From JAWXBM01 sp037968555 (GTDB lineage Bacteria; Pseudomonadota; Gammaproteobacteria; Xanthomonadales; SZUA-36), in assembly GCA_037968555.1 (NCBI GenBank), contig JBBKVS010000280.1:1-16906 (forward strand): DNA of 16,906 nt, read 5' to 3'. Both the position numbers and the translations under genes were made by a program. Of this stretch, positions 1-7,065 are shown piece after piece. Position 1 is the first letter of the stretch; every line of letters starts with the position of its first letter. The notes under the pieces were generated by a model. That model searched no databases. It was not told the origin of the DNA and saw only the letters and a list, made by a program, of their open reading frames with translations.

Positions 1-309
1 CGTCGTTGGAGCAGCCCCACAGAATTGCCCGATGCCACGCTGGTACGCCAGGACTTGTCGTTGGTGCAGCAGACCATGTGGAATTATGCCGGTATCATTC
101 GTTCACCCCGCCGGCTGGCACGTGCCCGGCGGATATTGCTGGGACTGCGTGAAGAAATACAATCGTTTTATCGTCATTGCCGACTGACACGCGAACTGAT
201 CGAACTGCGCAATGCCGTCCAGACGGCCTTGCTGGTGGTGCACGCGGCGGGCTTGAATCCGGTCAGTAAGGGTTGTCATTTTGTGGTGGATGATGAGGCT
301 GAGATCTGA
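1..309 (+). CDS. nadB: L-aspartate oxidase, C-terminal fragment
   Basis: This is the 3' end of a gene that enters from the left edge; the frame is open from base 1, so the ATG-like start seen inside it is not the true start. NadB is the FAD-dependent enzyme that oxidises L-aspartate to iminoaspartate, the first step of de novo NAD synthesis, in the cytoplasm. The visible 102 residues match the helical C-terminal domain of the family: QQTMWNYAGIIRS, then a run of basic residues (RRLARARR), then LIELRNAVQTALLVV, and a closing segment (GCHFVVDD) corresponding to the SRGLHF..D end of E. coli NadB. The FAD-binding and catalytic regions lie outside the window. The TGA stop is at 307-309. About 70 bases separate it from the next gene on the same strand; I see no clear hairpin terminator between them. 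Confidence 0.93.
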   Translation, partial: RRWSSPTELPDATLVRQDLSLVQQTMWNYAGIIRSPRRLARARRILLGLREEIQSFYRHCRLTRELIELRNAVQTALLVVHAAGLNPVSKGCHFVVDDEAEI

Positions 310-379
310 TGTTGGGTTGTTACTGCGGAAGAATTTGGCTGGACTCGACAACGCTTAGTTCGGATCATTGCCACCCATC

Positions 380-1624
380 ATGATACGAACACTGACACCC
401 GTTGCGGCCCTGTTATTGGGCGTTGCCATTTTGCTGGCAGGCCAGGGCTTGCAAAGTACTTTGGTACCCTTGCGCGCCAACCTGGAAGATTTTTCCACCA
501 TCGGTATTGGTCTGATGGGTGGTGCCTACTTCCTTGGCTTCACGATTGGGTGTCTGCGCGGCGTTACCCTGGTGGAGAAGCTGGGTCATGTGCGGGTATT
601 TGCCGCCATGGCAGCGATCGCTTCGGCCGCGCCTTTGTTGCTCGCGCTGTTCGTCAATATCTGGTCCTGGTGGTTGCTGCGACTGATTACCGGTTTTTGT
701 TTTGCCATTCTGTACATAGTCATTGAGAGCTGGCTGAACGAAAAGTCCAGCAACGAAAATCGCGGGTTGGTGTTTTCTGCCTATACCTTTATCAGCCTGA
801 CCCTGATGGCGGTGGGTCAGCAGTTATTGCAATTTCATGACCCTGCCGGGCTGATCCTGTTTGCTATTGCATCGGTGCTGGTCTCGCTGGCCGCCGTACC
901 GGTGCTGATGTCCACCGGAACTACTCCCAAGCATTCAGATTCGGTACGGCTGAATCTCAAACGCCTGTTTGCCATTTCCCGCACCGGCGCCATGGTCTGC
1001 CTGGCGTCAGGACTGACCAATGGTGCATTCTGGTCGCTGGCGCCAGTATTCACCGCAGGTGTTTCAGACAAGGTCTCCACCGCTGCCACCTTTATGACGG
1101 CTGCGGTGATTGGCGGTGCGGCCGGGCAATGGCCATTGGGCTATTGGTCGGACAGAATCGACCGGCGCATCGTCATGGCAGCGGCGGCCATACTGGCTGC
1201 CTGCATAGGCCTGGCCATGGGTTTTCTCTACGATGGCCTGGACATCAGCATGTTGATACTGTTGAGTGCAGCATGGGGTGCCACCTCATTTCCGCTGTAT
1301 TCCATCGCGGTCGCAAATTCCAACGATTACGCCGAAGCGGGCGAATACGTCATGGTGTCCAGTGGTTTGCTGCTGATGTATGGCATAGGTGCCATCATCG
1401 GCCCCTTCCTGGCCGGTGCCAGCATGACGCTGTTCAGCACCAGCAGCCTGTACCTGTACACCACCCTGGTCCATGTGTTGGTATTCATTTACATACTGAC
1501 CCGTATACCACGGCGCGCATCGGCTCCAAAGGACAGACAGGTACCTTTCAGCGAAGCCCTGACCTCGGTGCAAACCGCCTCGCAGATTTACGAAGAAGAA
1601 GAACAGAAAGCCGGCAATCGCTAA
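380..1624 (+). CDS. MFS transporter, YcaD-like
   Basis: Major facilitator superfamily inner-membrane transporter of 414 residues, with about 12 hydrophobic segments and a hydrophilic central loop near residues 180-200. The pattern resembles E. coli YcaD: an N-terminal NTLVPL-like segment (here STLVPLRA), a TM4-5 signature (ESWLNEKSSNENRG) and a second-half GQWPLGYWSDRIDRR motif, the MFS motif A between TM8 and TM9. Substrates of this subfamily are not established. I chose the ATG at 380; an in-frame TTG at 368 would add four residues and neither has a strong ribosome site. It follows nadB on the same strand but a functional link is not evident. A second YcaD-like paralogue lies at 12173-13363. 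It is convergent with the next gene, 38 bases apart. Confidence 0.88.
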   Translation: MIRTLTPVAALLLGVAILLAGQGLQSTLVPLRANLEDFSTIGIGLMGGAYFLGFTIGCLRGVTLVEKLGHVRVFAAMAAIASAAPLLLALFVNIWSWWLLRLITGFCFAILYIVIESWLNEKSSNENRGLVFSAYTFISLTLMAVGQQLLQFHDPAGLILFAIASVLVSLAAVPVLMSTGTTPKHSDSVRLNLKRLFAISRTGAMVCLASGLTNGAFWSLAPVFTAGVSDKVSTAATFMTAAVIGGAAGQWPLGYWSDRIDRRIVMAAAAILAACIGLAMGFLYDGLDISMLILLSAAWGATSFPLYSIAVANSNDYAEAGEYVMVSSGLLLMYGIGAIIGPFLAGASMTLFSTSSLYLYTTLVHVLVFIYILTRIPRRASAPKDRQVPFSEALTSVQTASQIYEEEEQKAGNR

Positions 1625-1662
1625 GCGTGCCTGGTTTAGTGTATTGGGCTTGCGTACCGGGC

Positions 1663-2718
1663 TTAACGGTGGCTGAGACCCAGGTGTATCAGCGCATAAC
1701 CGGATAGCACGATTTGCGCCATGGCCATGCCTATCACTTCACCATCTGAGGTGGCCTCTATGCTGGTTTGTCGATCCGTCAAAGGATCCACTATGGTGCC
1801 CAGCCGGTCGCCTTTTTTTACCCGCATACCCAGTTCTATGGTGGGGAAGAAGTAACCACCTGAGCCGGAAGGTACACGTATCCAGCTGGTGCGGGTATAA
1901 ATGCGGGATTCAGGCACTTCCATCTCTTCCGCGCCTTCAATCATATCCAGGTGCGCCATCACCGATTCGATGCCCTGTACCCCGGAGGCAATCTGGTCCA
2001 GGTCAAAGCGCGAAGGTTCACCGGCTTCGTAAATGATGGAAGGTATACCCATGTCGTTGGCTTCGCGCCGTATGCTGCCCTTGGGTCCTTCATTGATGAC
2101 CACGATACCGACGCCGAAATGGCGGGCCAGGTCCAGTGCGCGCGGGTCATCGCCGGTCACGCGGATTTGCGGATGGTTTTCACGGCTGAACGAACCCGTG
2201 TGCAGGTCGATGAGGTAATTGCAGTTCTGCGTGATCTCGGTATACAGCATGAAAGCAATGATGGCGGTAACGCTGCCATTGGATCGGCCGGGAAATTCGC
2301 GGTTCAGGTCACGCCTGTCCTGCATGTATCGATTACCGGTACGCACCCCTGCTGCATTCACCATGGGAAACACCACCACGGTGCCGGCTAAAGTTTGCGG
2401 ATCTATCCAGCTGAAAGAACGCCGGGCAATCTCGGTACCGTTGATTTCATCGCCGTGGATACCGGCGGTAACACACAGCGTTGGCCCTTCACGGGTACCG
2501 CGTGCTACAAACACCGGAGAATCCAGGTAGGCCGATTCGAAACTGGTTTCGCCACCCCAGGGAAAACGCAGGGTTTGTCCTGGCCAGATTTCCCGGCCAG
2601 CGATATTGATGGGTCCCCACTGCGCTGCCTGGCTTGTTGCCGGTAGTCCGGAGGCTAACATCAAGGCAGTCAATGCAGCCGCTTTCAAGCGCCTGTTTAT
2701 TCGCAAAATTGCTGACAT
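1663..2718 (-). CDS. Exported succinylglutamate desuccinylase/aspartoacylase-family zinc hydrolase
   Basis: A 351-residue member of the AstE/AspA group of zinc carboxypeptidase-fold enzymes (M14-like), which cleave amide bonds of N-acyl amino acids or small peptides. Visible zinc ligands are H88 and E91 in GIHGDE and H173 in DLHTGS; RRDLNREFPG (135-144) is the usual substrate-carboxylate motif and E231 in YEAGE fits the catalytic glutamate. The last 70 residues form a small beta-rich domain typical of the family. The first 32 residues look like a Sec signal peptide (basic RINRRLK, hydrophobic AALTALMLASG, then ATSQAA), which is unlike cytosolic AstE and implies action in the periplasm or outside. 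The start at 2718 is chosen because AGGA sits 7 bases upstream; an in-frame start at 2790 would bury the signal peptide. It is divergent from the MFS-GNAT-ligase operon and may act on its product, which is inference. Confidence 0.88.
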   Translation of the reverse strand: MSAILRINRRLKAAALTALMLASGLPATSQAAQWGPINIAGREIWPGQTLRFPWGGETSFESAYLDSPVFVARGTREGPTLCVTAGIHGDEINGTEIARRSFSWIDPQTLAGTVVVFPMVNAAGVRTGNRYMQDRRDLNREFPGRSNGSVTAIIAFMLYTEITQNCNYLIDLHTGSFSRENHPQIRVTGDDPRALDLARHFGVGIVVINEGPKGSIRREANDMGIPSIIYEAGEPSRFDLDQIASGVQGIESVMAHLDMIEGAEEMEVPESRIYTRTSWIRVPSGSGGYFFPTIELGMRVKKGDRLGTIVDPLTDRQTSIEATSDGEVIGMAMAQIVLSGYALIHLGLSHR

Positions 2719-2833
2719 GTTGAAATCCTGAGCCTTCCCTGGTCGTGTTGATTGATGCGCTTCTGACCATGCCGATTCCTGACGGTTCACACATCAGCGG
2801 TAAATAGCAGCCCGAAAGCGACCTGAAGAGTGG

Positions 2834-2839
2834 ATTATA
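2834..2839 (-). promoter_or_regulatory. Perfect sigma70 -10 box for the exported zinc hydrolase
   Basis: On the minus strand this reads TATAAT exactly. No good -35 hexamer is found at 16-18 bases, so activity may depend on an activator. Transcription would start near 2827, giving a leader of about 110 bases before the ATG at 2718. The assignment is by inspection only. Confidence 0.45.
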
Positions 2840-2880
2840 GCCCGATTATGCTTGCCAGCTTTCGCGGCCAGAAAATTCGA

Positions 2881-2909
2881 CTGGCAGCCCTGTGGCAAGA
2901 CGGTATGAT
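2881..2909 (+). promoter_or_regulatory. Putative sigma70 promoter of the MFS-GNAT-ligase operon
   Basis: CTGGCA (2881-2886), a 17-base spacer and TATGAT (2904-2909). The -35 matches TTGACA at four of six positions and the -10 matches TATAAT at five of six. The predicted start of transcription, about 2916-2918, lies one to three bases before the ATG at 2919, so the mRNA would be almost leaderless. The same -35 word CTGGCA with the same 17-base spacer is seen before the TPR lipoprotein gene at 15087. Confidence 0.45.
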
Positions 2910-2918
2910 GTCATCTCT

Positions 2919-4142
2919 ATGCAATCAGCTTCCCGGTCGCAACAGCTCATCCACGAACGCAGCATTTTCGACGGCTGGCGCTCCATCTCCATTTCGCTGT
3001 ACATGACCCTGGTGGGTTACGGTGTGTTAGTTGGCATACCGGTCATCAGCACAGCCTGGGTAGAGCTGTTGGGCTTTACAGAAGAGCAAGTGGGCCGGGT
3101 AGCGGGCGCTGATCTGGGTGGCCTGGCGCTGGGTGCCGTGTTGACTTCGATGGTCATCAGCCGCATGAACCGCCGCAACCTGGTGCTGATCGGTGCCGGC
3201 CTGGCAATCCTGGCCAATGCCCTGTGTACGATCTACTCGGATTATGAAGTGGTTTTGTGGTTGCGGGTTTTGGCCGGAACTGGCAGTGGTATTTATACCG
3301 CGGTGGCGGTAGCCACCCTGGGTGGCTCATCCAAACCGGCACGTGCCTACAACATGATGCTGTTTGCTTTTGCCTTCTCCCAGGCACTGGAAATGCAAGT
3401 ATTACCCATGCTGTCCATGAACGGTATTTACTATGCCTTCATAGGCTGTTTTGCTTTGGGCTTGTTGTTTTTGCATTGGATACCAAGGCACCAGGTTGAT
3501 CCCCTGCTGGATATCGAGCTGGATGTTGAAGAGCCTTCCGGCGGCCACCATCTGGAACACCGTCAGGTACCGAAATTTGTACCCTGGTTGTGCCTGGCGG
3601 CGATCTTTTTTACTTATGTCAACATAGGCTCCTACTGGACCTATATTGAACTGGCCAGCCTGGATGCTGGTATCGATAATGATTACATGGGCAAATTACT
3701 GGTGTGGGGTTCCCTGAGCAGCATAGTAGGCTGCCTGGTGGCCACCTTGATCAGCAACCGCTTTGGGCTGGCACGGCCGCTGATGCTGGCGCTGGTGGGC
3801 ATGATTACCGCCGTGTTCTGGCTGAGCATGGGCATTACAGATCTGAGCATTTTGCTCAGCGTTTTGAGTTTTAACCTGTTGTGGATCTTTATTGATGTCT
3901 ACCAGATGGCTACTGTAGCGAATGTTGATCATTCCGGCGCTTTTGCCTCCTTGATGCCCGGTGCACAGGGCCTGGGACAGATCGTCGGCCCCAATATTGC
4001 AGCCAGTTTGTTGGGTGCAGGCCTGGGTTACAGTGCGGTATTCAGCATGGGCGCCATGGCCGCCGTGGTCGGTTTAATGATCTATAGTGGCATGTATATC
4101 TGGTTGCGCAAATGCATACCCGCCCTGGCTGATGCCTCCTGA
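2919..4142 (+). CDS. MFS transporter, first gene of the ligase operon
   Basis: A 407-residue major facilitator superfamily protein with about 12 hydrophobic segments and a central charged loop around residues 190-215 (ELDVEEPSGGHH). The TM2-TM3 loop carries a degenerate motif A (SRMNRRNL), and GSGIYTAVAVATLGG lies in the fourth-fifth TM region. I cannot name its substrate. Being the first gene of an operon with an acetyltransferase and an ATP-grasp ligase suggests export of a small peptide or amino acid conjugate, as with BacE beside BacD in bacilysin clusters; this is inference. ATG 2919 is preferred over GTG 2892 because the GTG would lie inside the probable promoter. Neither start has a clear Shine-Dalgarno site. 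The next gene begins 10 bases after the stop. Confidence 0.87.
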   Translation: MQSASRSQQLIHERSIFDGWRSISISLYMTLVGYGVLVGIPVISTAWVELLGFTEEQVGRVAGADLGGLALGAVLTSMVISRMNRRNLVLIGAGLAILANALCTIYSDYEVVLWLRVLAGTGSGIYTAVAVATLGGSSKPARAYNMMLFAFAFSQALEMQVLPMLSMNGIYYAFIGCFALGLLFLHWIPRHQVDPLLDIELDVEEPSGGHHLEHRQVPKFVPWLCLAAIFFTYVNIGSYWTYIELASLDAGIDNDYMGKLLVWGSLSSIVGCLVATLISNRFGLARPLMLALVGMITAVFWLSMGITDLSILLSVLSFNLLWIFIDVYQMATVANVDHSGAFASLMPGAQGLGQIVGPNIAASLLGAGLGYSAVFSMGAMAAVVGLMIYSGMYIWLRKCIPALADAS

Positions 4143-4152
4143 GCCAGCAAGC

Positions 4153-4641
4153 ATGAAAATTCGCTGCACCACAGATGCAAAGGACCGGGATTGGCTGCTG
4201 TTAAGGGGCGAATTTTTTCCGGAAGATTTTCCCGGTGATCACCAGCAATTCCTGCAGAGTCTGGATCCCGCTGGCCAATTTACCGCCTTTGTAGCGAATG
4301 ATGAGCAGGATCAGCTGATGGGTTTTGCCGAAGTGGCCATACGGCGTGATTATGTCAACGGTTGCCAGCACCGGCCGGCTTTGTTCCTGGAAGGAATTTT
4401 TGTGCGTTCGCAATTTCGCGGGCAGGGCGTGGCACGGGCACTCTGTAATGCAGCAGCACAATTCGGCGTTGAAAACGGCTGCCTGGAGTTCGCCTCGGAC
4501 GTTCTGATTGATGATCACGACAGCCTGGCAGCGCATGCCCACCTGGGCTTTGCAGAAACCGAGCGCGTGGTTTATTTTCGTATGCCTTTGAGCTCGCCAT
4601 TGATGTCAGATCAGTCCGAGGCAGAGCAGGAGTTCGAATAA
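4153..4641 (+). CDS. GNAT acetyltransferase, aminoglycoside 6'-N-acetyltransferase (AAC(6')-I)-like
   Basis: A 162-residue GNAT-fold protein that would transfer acetyl from acetyl-CoA to an amine. The acetyl-CoA loop is RGQGVA (89-94). The surrounding pattern closely resembles chromosomal AAC(6')-I enzymes: RRDYVNG (64-70), FLEGIFV (78-84), EFASD (112-116), a conserved AH..LGF.ETERVVYF ending (127-142). After the fold there is an acidic tail of about 15 residues (SDQSEAEQEFE), not usual for AAC(6'). I chose ATG 4153 because it gives the family length; further upstream starts overlap the MFS gene. It lies 10 bases after the transporter stop and its TAA abuts the GTG of the ligase gene. It could acetylate the product of the ligase, protect the producer, or incidentally modify aminoglycosides; the sequence does not decide. 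Confidence 0.86.
   Translation: MKIRCTTDAKDRDWLLLRGEFFPEDFPGDHQQFLQSLDPAGQFTAFVANDEQDQLMGFAEVAIRRDYVNGCQHRPALFLEGIFVRSQFRGQGVARALCNAAAQFGVENGCLEFASDVLIDDHDSLAAHAHLGFAETERVVYFRMPLSSPLMSDQSEAEQEFE
4628..4632 (+). promoter_or_regulatory. Shine-Dalgarno site fixing the GTG start of the ligase gene
   Basis: AGGAG lies nine bases before the GTG at 4642, inside the last codons of the acetyltransferase gene. As the TAA of that gene touches the GTG directly, translation of the two is probably coupled. There is no nearby in-frame ATG that would be better. Confidence 0.7.
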
Positions 4642-7062
4642 GTGTCGCAAGTCCGCAAGAACAGTTCGATTAAAGGTCGCGTGCTATTGGTGGTCAATAC
4701 CGGTAACCGCAAAAAACGCTTCACCCTCAAGCGACTGCACGAATTGGGTTGTCGATTGATCATCATGCACAAGCAGGTCAACTGGGCACGCAACTATGCC
4801 GAGCAGTGGATACTCACTGATACCAGTAATCACACGGCTGCGCTGCGTGCCATGAACGACTTCTTCAAAGCCAACCCGGATCTGCAGGCGGATGGCGTGA
4901 TCACTTTCTGGGAAGACGATGTGTTGCTGACTTCGCGCATCCGCGATCGCCTGGGTCTGGTGGGCATACCTTACGAAGTAGCGTGCATTGTCCGGGATAA
5001 ACACCTGTTCCGCGAATTCTGCAGCACGAACGGCTTACCCACTCCGGGGCATGCCATGATTGCTGCCGATTTGCCAGTGGAACAGTCGATAGCCAAACTG
5101 AAGTTTCCGTTGGTGGTCAAGCCCGTTTTCGGCAGCAGCAGCGCTTACGTGGTGCGCGTCAATAACCTGCAGGAATTGCAGGAAACGGTGGATTACATCC
5201 GCAGCACCATCAACACCGAAATGGAAAGTTCGCTGACTGCCGGTACAGCCATTATGGCTGAGGAATATATCGACGGTAACGAAGTTGATATCGACATACT
5301 GCTGCAGAATGGCAAACTGAAATTCTGGTCCATGAGTGACAACGATGCTACCCGTGAGCCCTTTTTTGTTGAAACCGGTCAGTGCATACCCAGCCGCCTG
5401 GCCGCATCGCAGCAAGCCGAACTGTTGGAGCAGGCGGAAGAGATACTGGAGCGACTGGGCGTGGAAGATGGCTGTGTTCATTTTGAGGCCAAGTACAGCT
5501 CGCGCGGCCCCATGCCGATTGAAGTCAATCTGCGCATGGGTGGTGATGAGGTGTATTACTTTGTCAAAACCGCCTGGGGCGTGGACCTGATTGAAAACGC
5601 CGCGCGCATCATGCTGGGGGAATACGTCAGCCCGATTGCCAAGCCGGAGACACCCAAAAAATATGTTTCCGGTAAGTACTTTCTGCCGCCGCATTCCGGC
5701 GTCCTGGCTGCCCTGGATATGCCGGAATCAGTGGAGTCCGGTGAGTTGCAATTCTTCAAAAAAGTGGGTGATGCGGTACTGGCGCCACCCTTGGGGTATG
5801 AGTACATGGGTTGGGCCTATGCGGTTGCAGACACCCTGGGTGAAGCGGAAGAGCGCATTGATCGCATTGTCAGCAGTGTCAAGATGGAAGTGGCCAAATT
5901 CTCCCGCGGTTCGTCTTTGGGTAAGACGGTGCGTCGCAGCGGCATGTCATCGGCCAGCATAGCCCGGCGCGCCGTCATAGGTGCAGCACGCATAGAACAT
6001 ATCCGTAACCTGCCCATGAACGAGCAGCGCAGCCTGCACGTTGGTATAGCTAGTAATGGTTTTGCCGACAGTGACAACCCCATTGAGGCGGAGCTGACTT
6101 CCGATGCCCGCAGCATTGCGCAGACCCTGGAACAGCGCGGCTATCGCACCACTTTCCTGGATTTCAACCAGCCTTTTGAAGCGGTGCAACAGATCCAGCG
6201 TGACAAGATCGCCATCGTCTTCAATATGTGTGAGCGCATCAATCACACCGGCTTGCTGGAGCCGCATGCTGCGTCATTGCTGGACATTTTGCAGGTGCCC
6301 TATACCGGCTCCAACCCATTTACCCTGGGACTGTGCCTGGACAAGATTCGCGTCAAGAAGCTGCTGGCTTACCATCATATTCCTACACCGCGCTGGGATT
6401 ATCTGTACGAAGCTTCCGAACAGTTTGATGAGGAATTCCCACTGCCCGCTATCGTCAAACCGGCCAACAGTGACAGCTCCATAGGCATCAGCAATGACTC
6501 AGTGGTGACCAGTCGGGCCGCATTGCTAAAGCGCATCGACTATGTTCTGCATGAGCTGAAACGCCCGGCACTGATCGAGGAATTCATCAGTGGGGATGAA
6601 TACGATGTTTCCATACTCGGTAATTGGGAAGACGAACAGCGTGTGCTGCCCTTATCGCGCTCCATCTTCAGCAAGTTGCCGGAAGGTTACTGGCCCATGT
6701 ATCCCTATGAAGCCAAGTTTTTGGGCAGCCCGGTACATAAGAAAAATATTGAAGTGCAACGGCCACCCAAAGGCGTACCGGGCAAGCTCACCGCACTGAT
6801 TTCAGAAATTGCCCTGGATGCGTTCAATGTAGTGGGTTGCAGTGACTACGGCCGTGCCGAAGTGCGCATTGATGCCAAAGGCAATCCCTATGTGCTGGAA
6901 GTCAATCCCAATCCTTCCATAGGGCCTACCGATTGCGTGCCCTCAGTGGCGGCGCTGGCCGGGATGGAATATGGCGATTTTCTGGAAGAAATCCTGCGAC
7001 TGGCGATACGACGTTACAAGGACAAGCCACCTTATTATCACCTGCAAATGAGCACGCTGTAA
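4642..7062 (+). CDS. Two-module ATP-grasp ligase (amino acid ligase-like plus D-Ala-D-Ala ligase-like)
   Basis: An 806-residue cytoplasmic protein with two complete ATP-grasp units; such enzymes join a carboxylate to an amine through an acyl phosphate. Module 1 (about 10-420) resembles BacD-type L-amino acid ligases and carnosine synthase: PLVVKPVFGSSSAYV (156-170) is the ATP loop, AEEYIDGNEVDID (206-218) the adenine-side strand, and HFEAK (280-284) with IEVNLRMGG (293-301) gives metal ligands E282, E294 and N296. Module 2 (about 463-795) resembles D-alanine-D-alanine ligase: N-terminal SDARSIAQTLEQRGY, P554-TGSNP, AIVKPANSDSSIG (603-615), IEEFISGDEYDVS (645-657), YGRAEVRID (736-744) and EVNPNPS (753-759). 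E740 stands where Ddl usually has Asp. A basic linker (GKTVRRSGMSSASIARR) joins the modules. Both active sites look intact, suggesting two successive condensations. Substrates cannot be read from the sequence. Confidence 0.9.
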   Translation: MSQVRKNSSIKGRVLLVVNTGNRKKRFTLKRLHELGCRLIIMHKQVNWARNYAEQWILTDTSNHTAALRAMNDFFKANPDLQADGVITFWEDDVLLTSRIRDRLGLVGIPYEVACIVRDKHLFREFCSTNGLPTPGHAMIAADLPVEQSIAKLKFPLVVKPVFGSSSAYVVRVNNLQELQETVDYIRSTINTEMESSLTAGTAIMAEEYIDGNEVDIDILLQNGKLKFWSMSDNDATREPFFVETGQCIPSRLAASQQAELLEQAEEILERLGVEDGCVHFEAKYSSRGPMPIEVNLRMGGDEVYYFVKTAWGVDLIENAARIMLGEYVSPIAKPETPKKYVSGKYFLPPHSGVLAALDMPESVESGELQFFKKVGDAVLAPPLGYEYMGWAYAVADTLGEAEERIDRIVSSVKMEVAKFSRGSSLGKTVRRSGMSSASIARRAVIGAARIEHIRNLPMNEQRSLHVGIASNGFADSDNPIEAELTSDARSIAQTLEQRGYRTTFLDFNQPFEAVQQIQRDKIAIVFNMCERINHTGLLEPHAASLLDILQVPYTGSNPFTLGLCLDKIRVKKLLAYHHIPTPRWDYLYEASEQFDEEFPLPAIVKPANSDSSIGISNDSVVTSRAALLKRIDYVLHELKRPALIEEFISGDEYDVSILGNWEDEQRVLPLSRSIFSKLPEGYWPMYPYEAKFLGSPVHKKNIEVQRPPKGVPGKLTALISEIALDAFNVVGCSDYGRAEVRIDAKGNPYVLEVNPNPSIGPTDCVPSVAALAGMEYGDFLEEILRLAIRRYKDKPPYYHLQMSTL

Positions 7063-7065
7063 AAA

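Noticed and set aside
1622..1665. Possible bidirectional terminator TAAGC...GCTTA between convergent genes
   Set aside because: Only five pairs with a 34-base loop and no adjacent T run; too weak to call.
1129..1707. Plus-strand open frame of 192 codons overlapping the first MFS gene
   Set aside because: Out of frame with a clear transporter; translation is His/Arg/Gly-rich and lacks any domain.
4153..4641. Acquired antibiotic resistance cassette
   Set aside because: No integron attC-like site, integrase, insertion sequence or compositional shift is seen; the gene is tightly packed in an operon.
5035..5694. Long minus-strand open frame (219 codons) opposite the ligase gene
   Set aside because: It is antisense to a well-supported ATP-grasp gene, has no recognisable domain, and follows the codon shadow of the true gene.
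2919..7062. N-acetylglutaminylglutamine amide (NAGGN) osmolyte pathway
   Set aside because: That pathway needs an asparagine synthase-like amidotransferase and a GNAT fused to an ATP-grasp protein; here the GNAT is separate and AAC(6')-like, and no amidotransferase is present.
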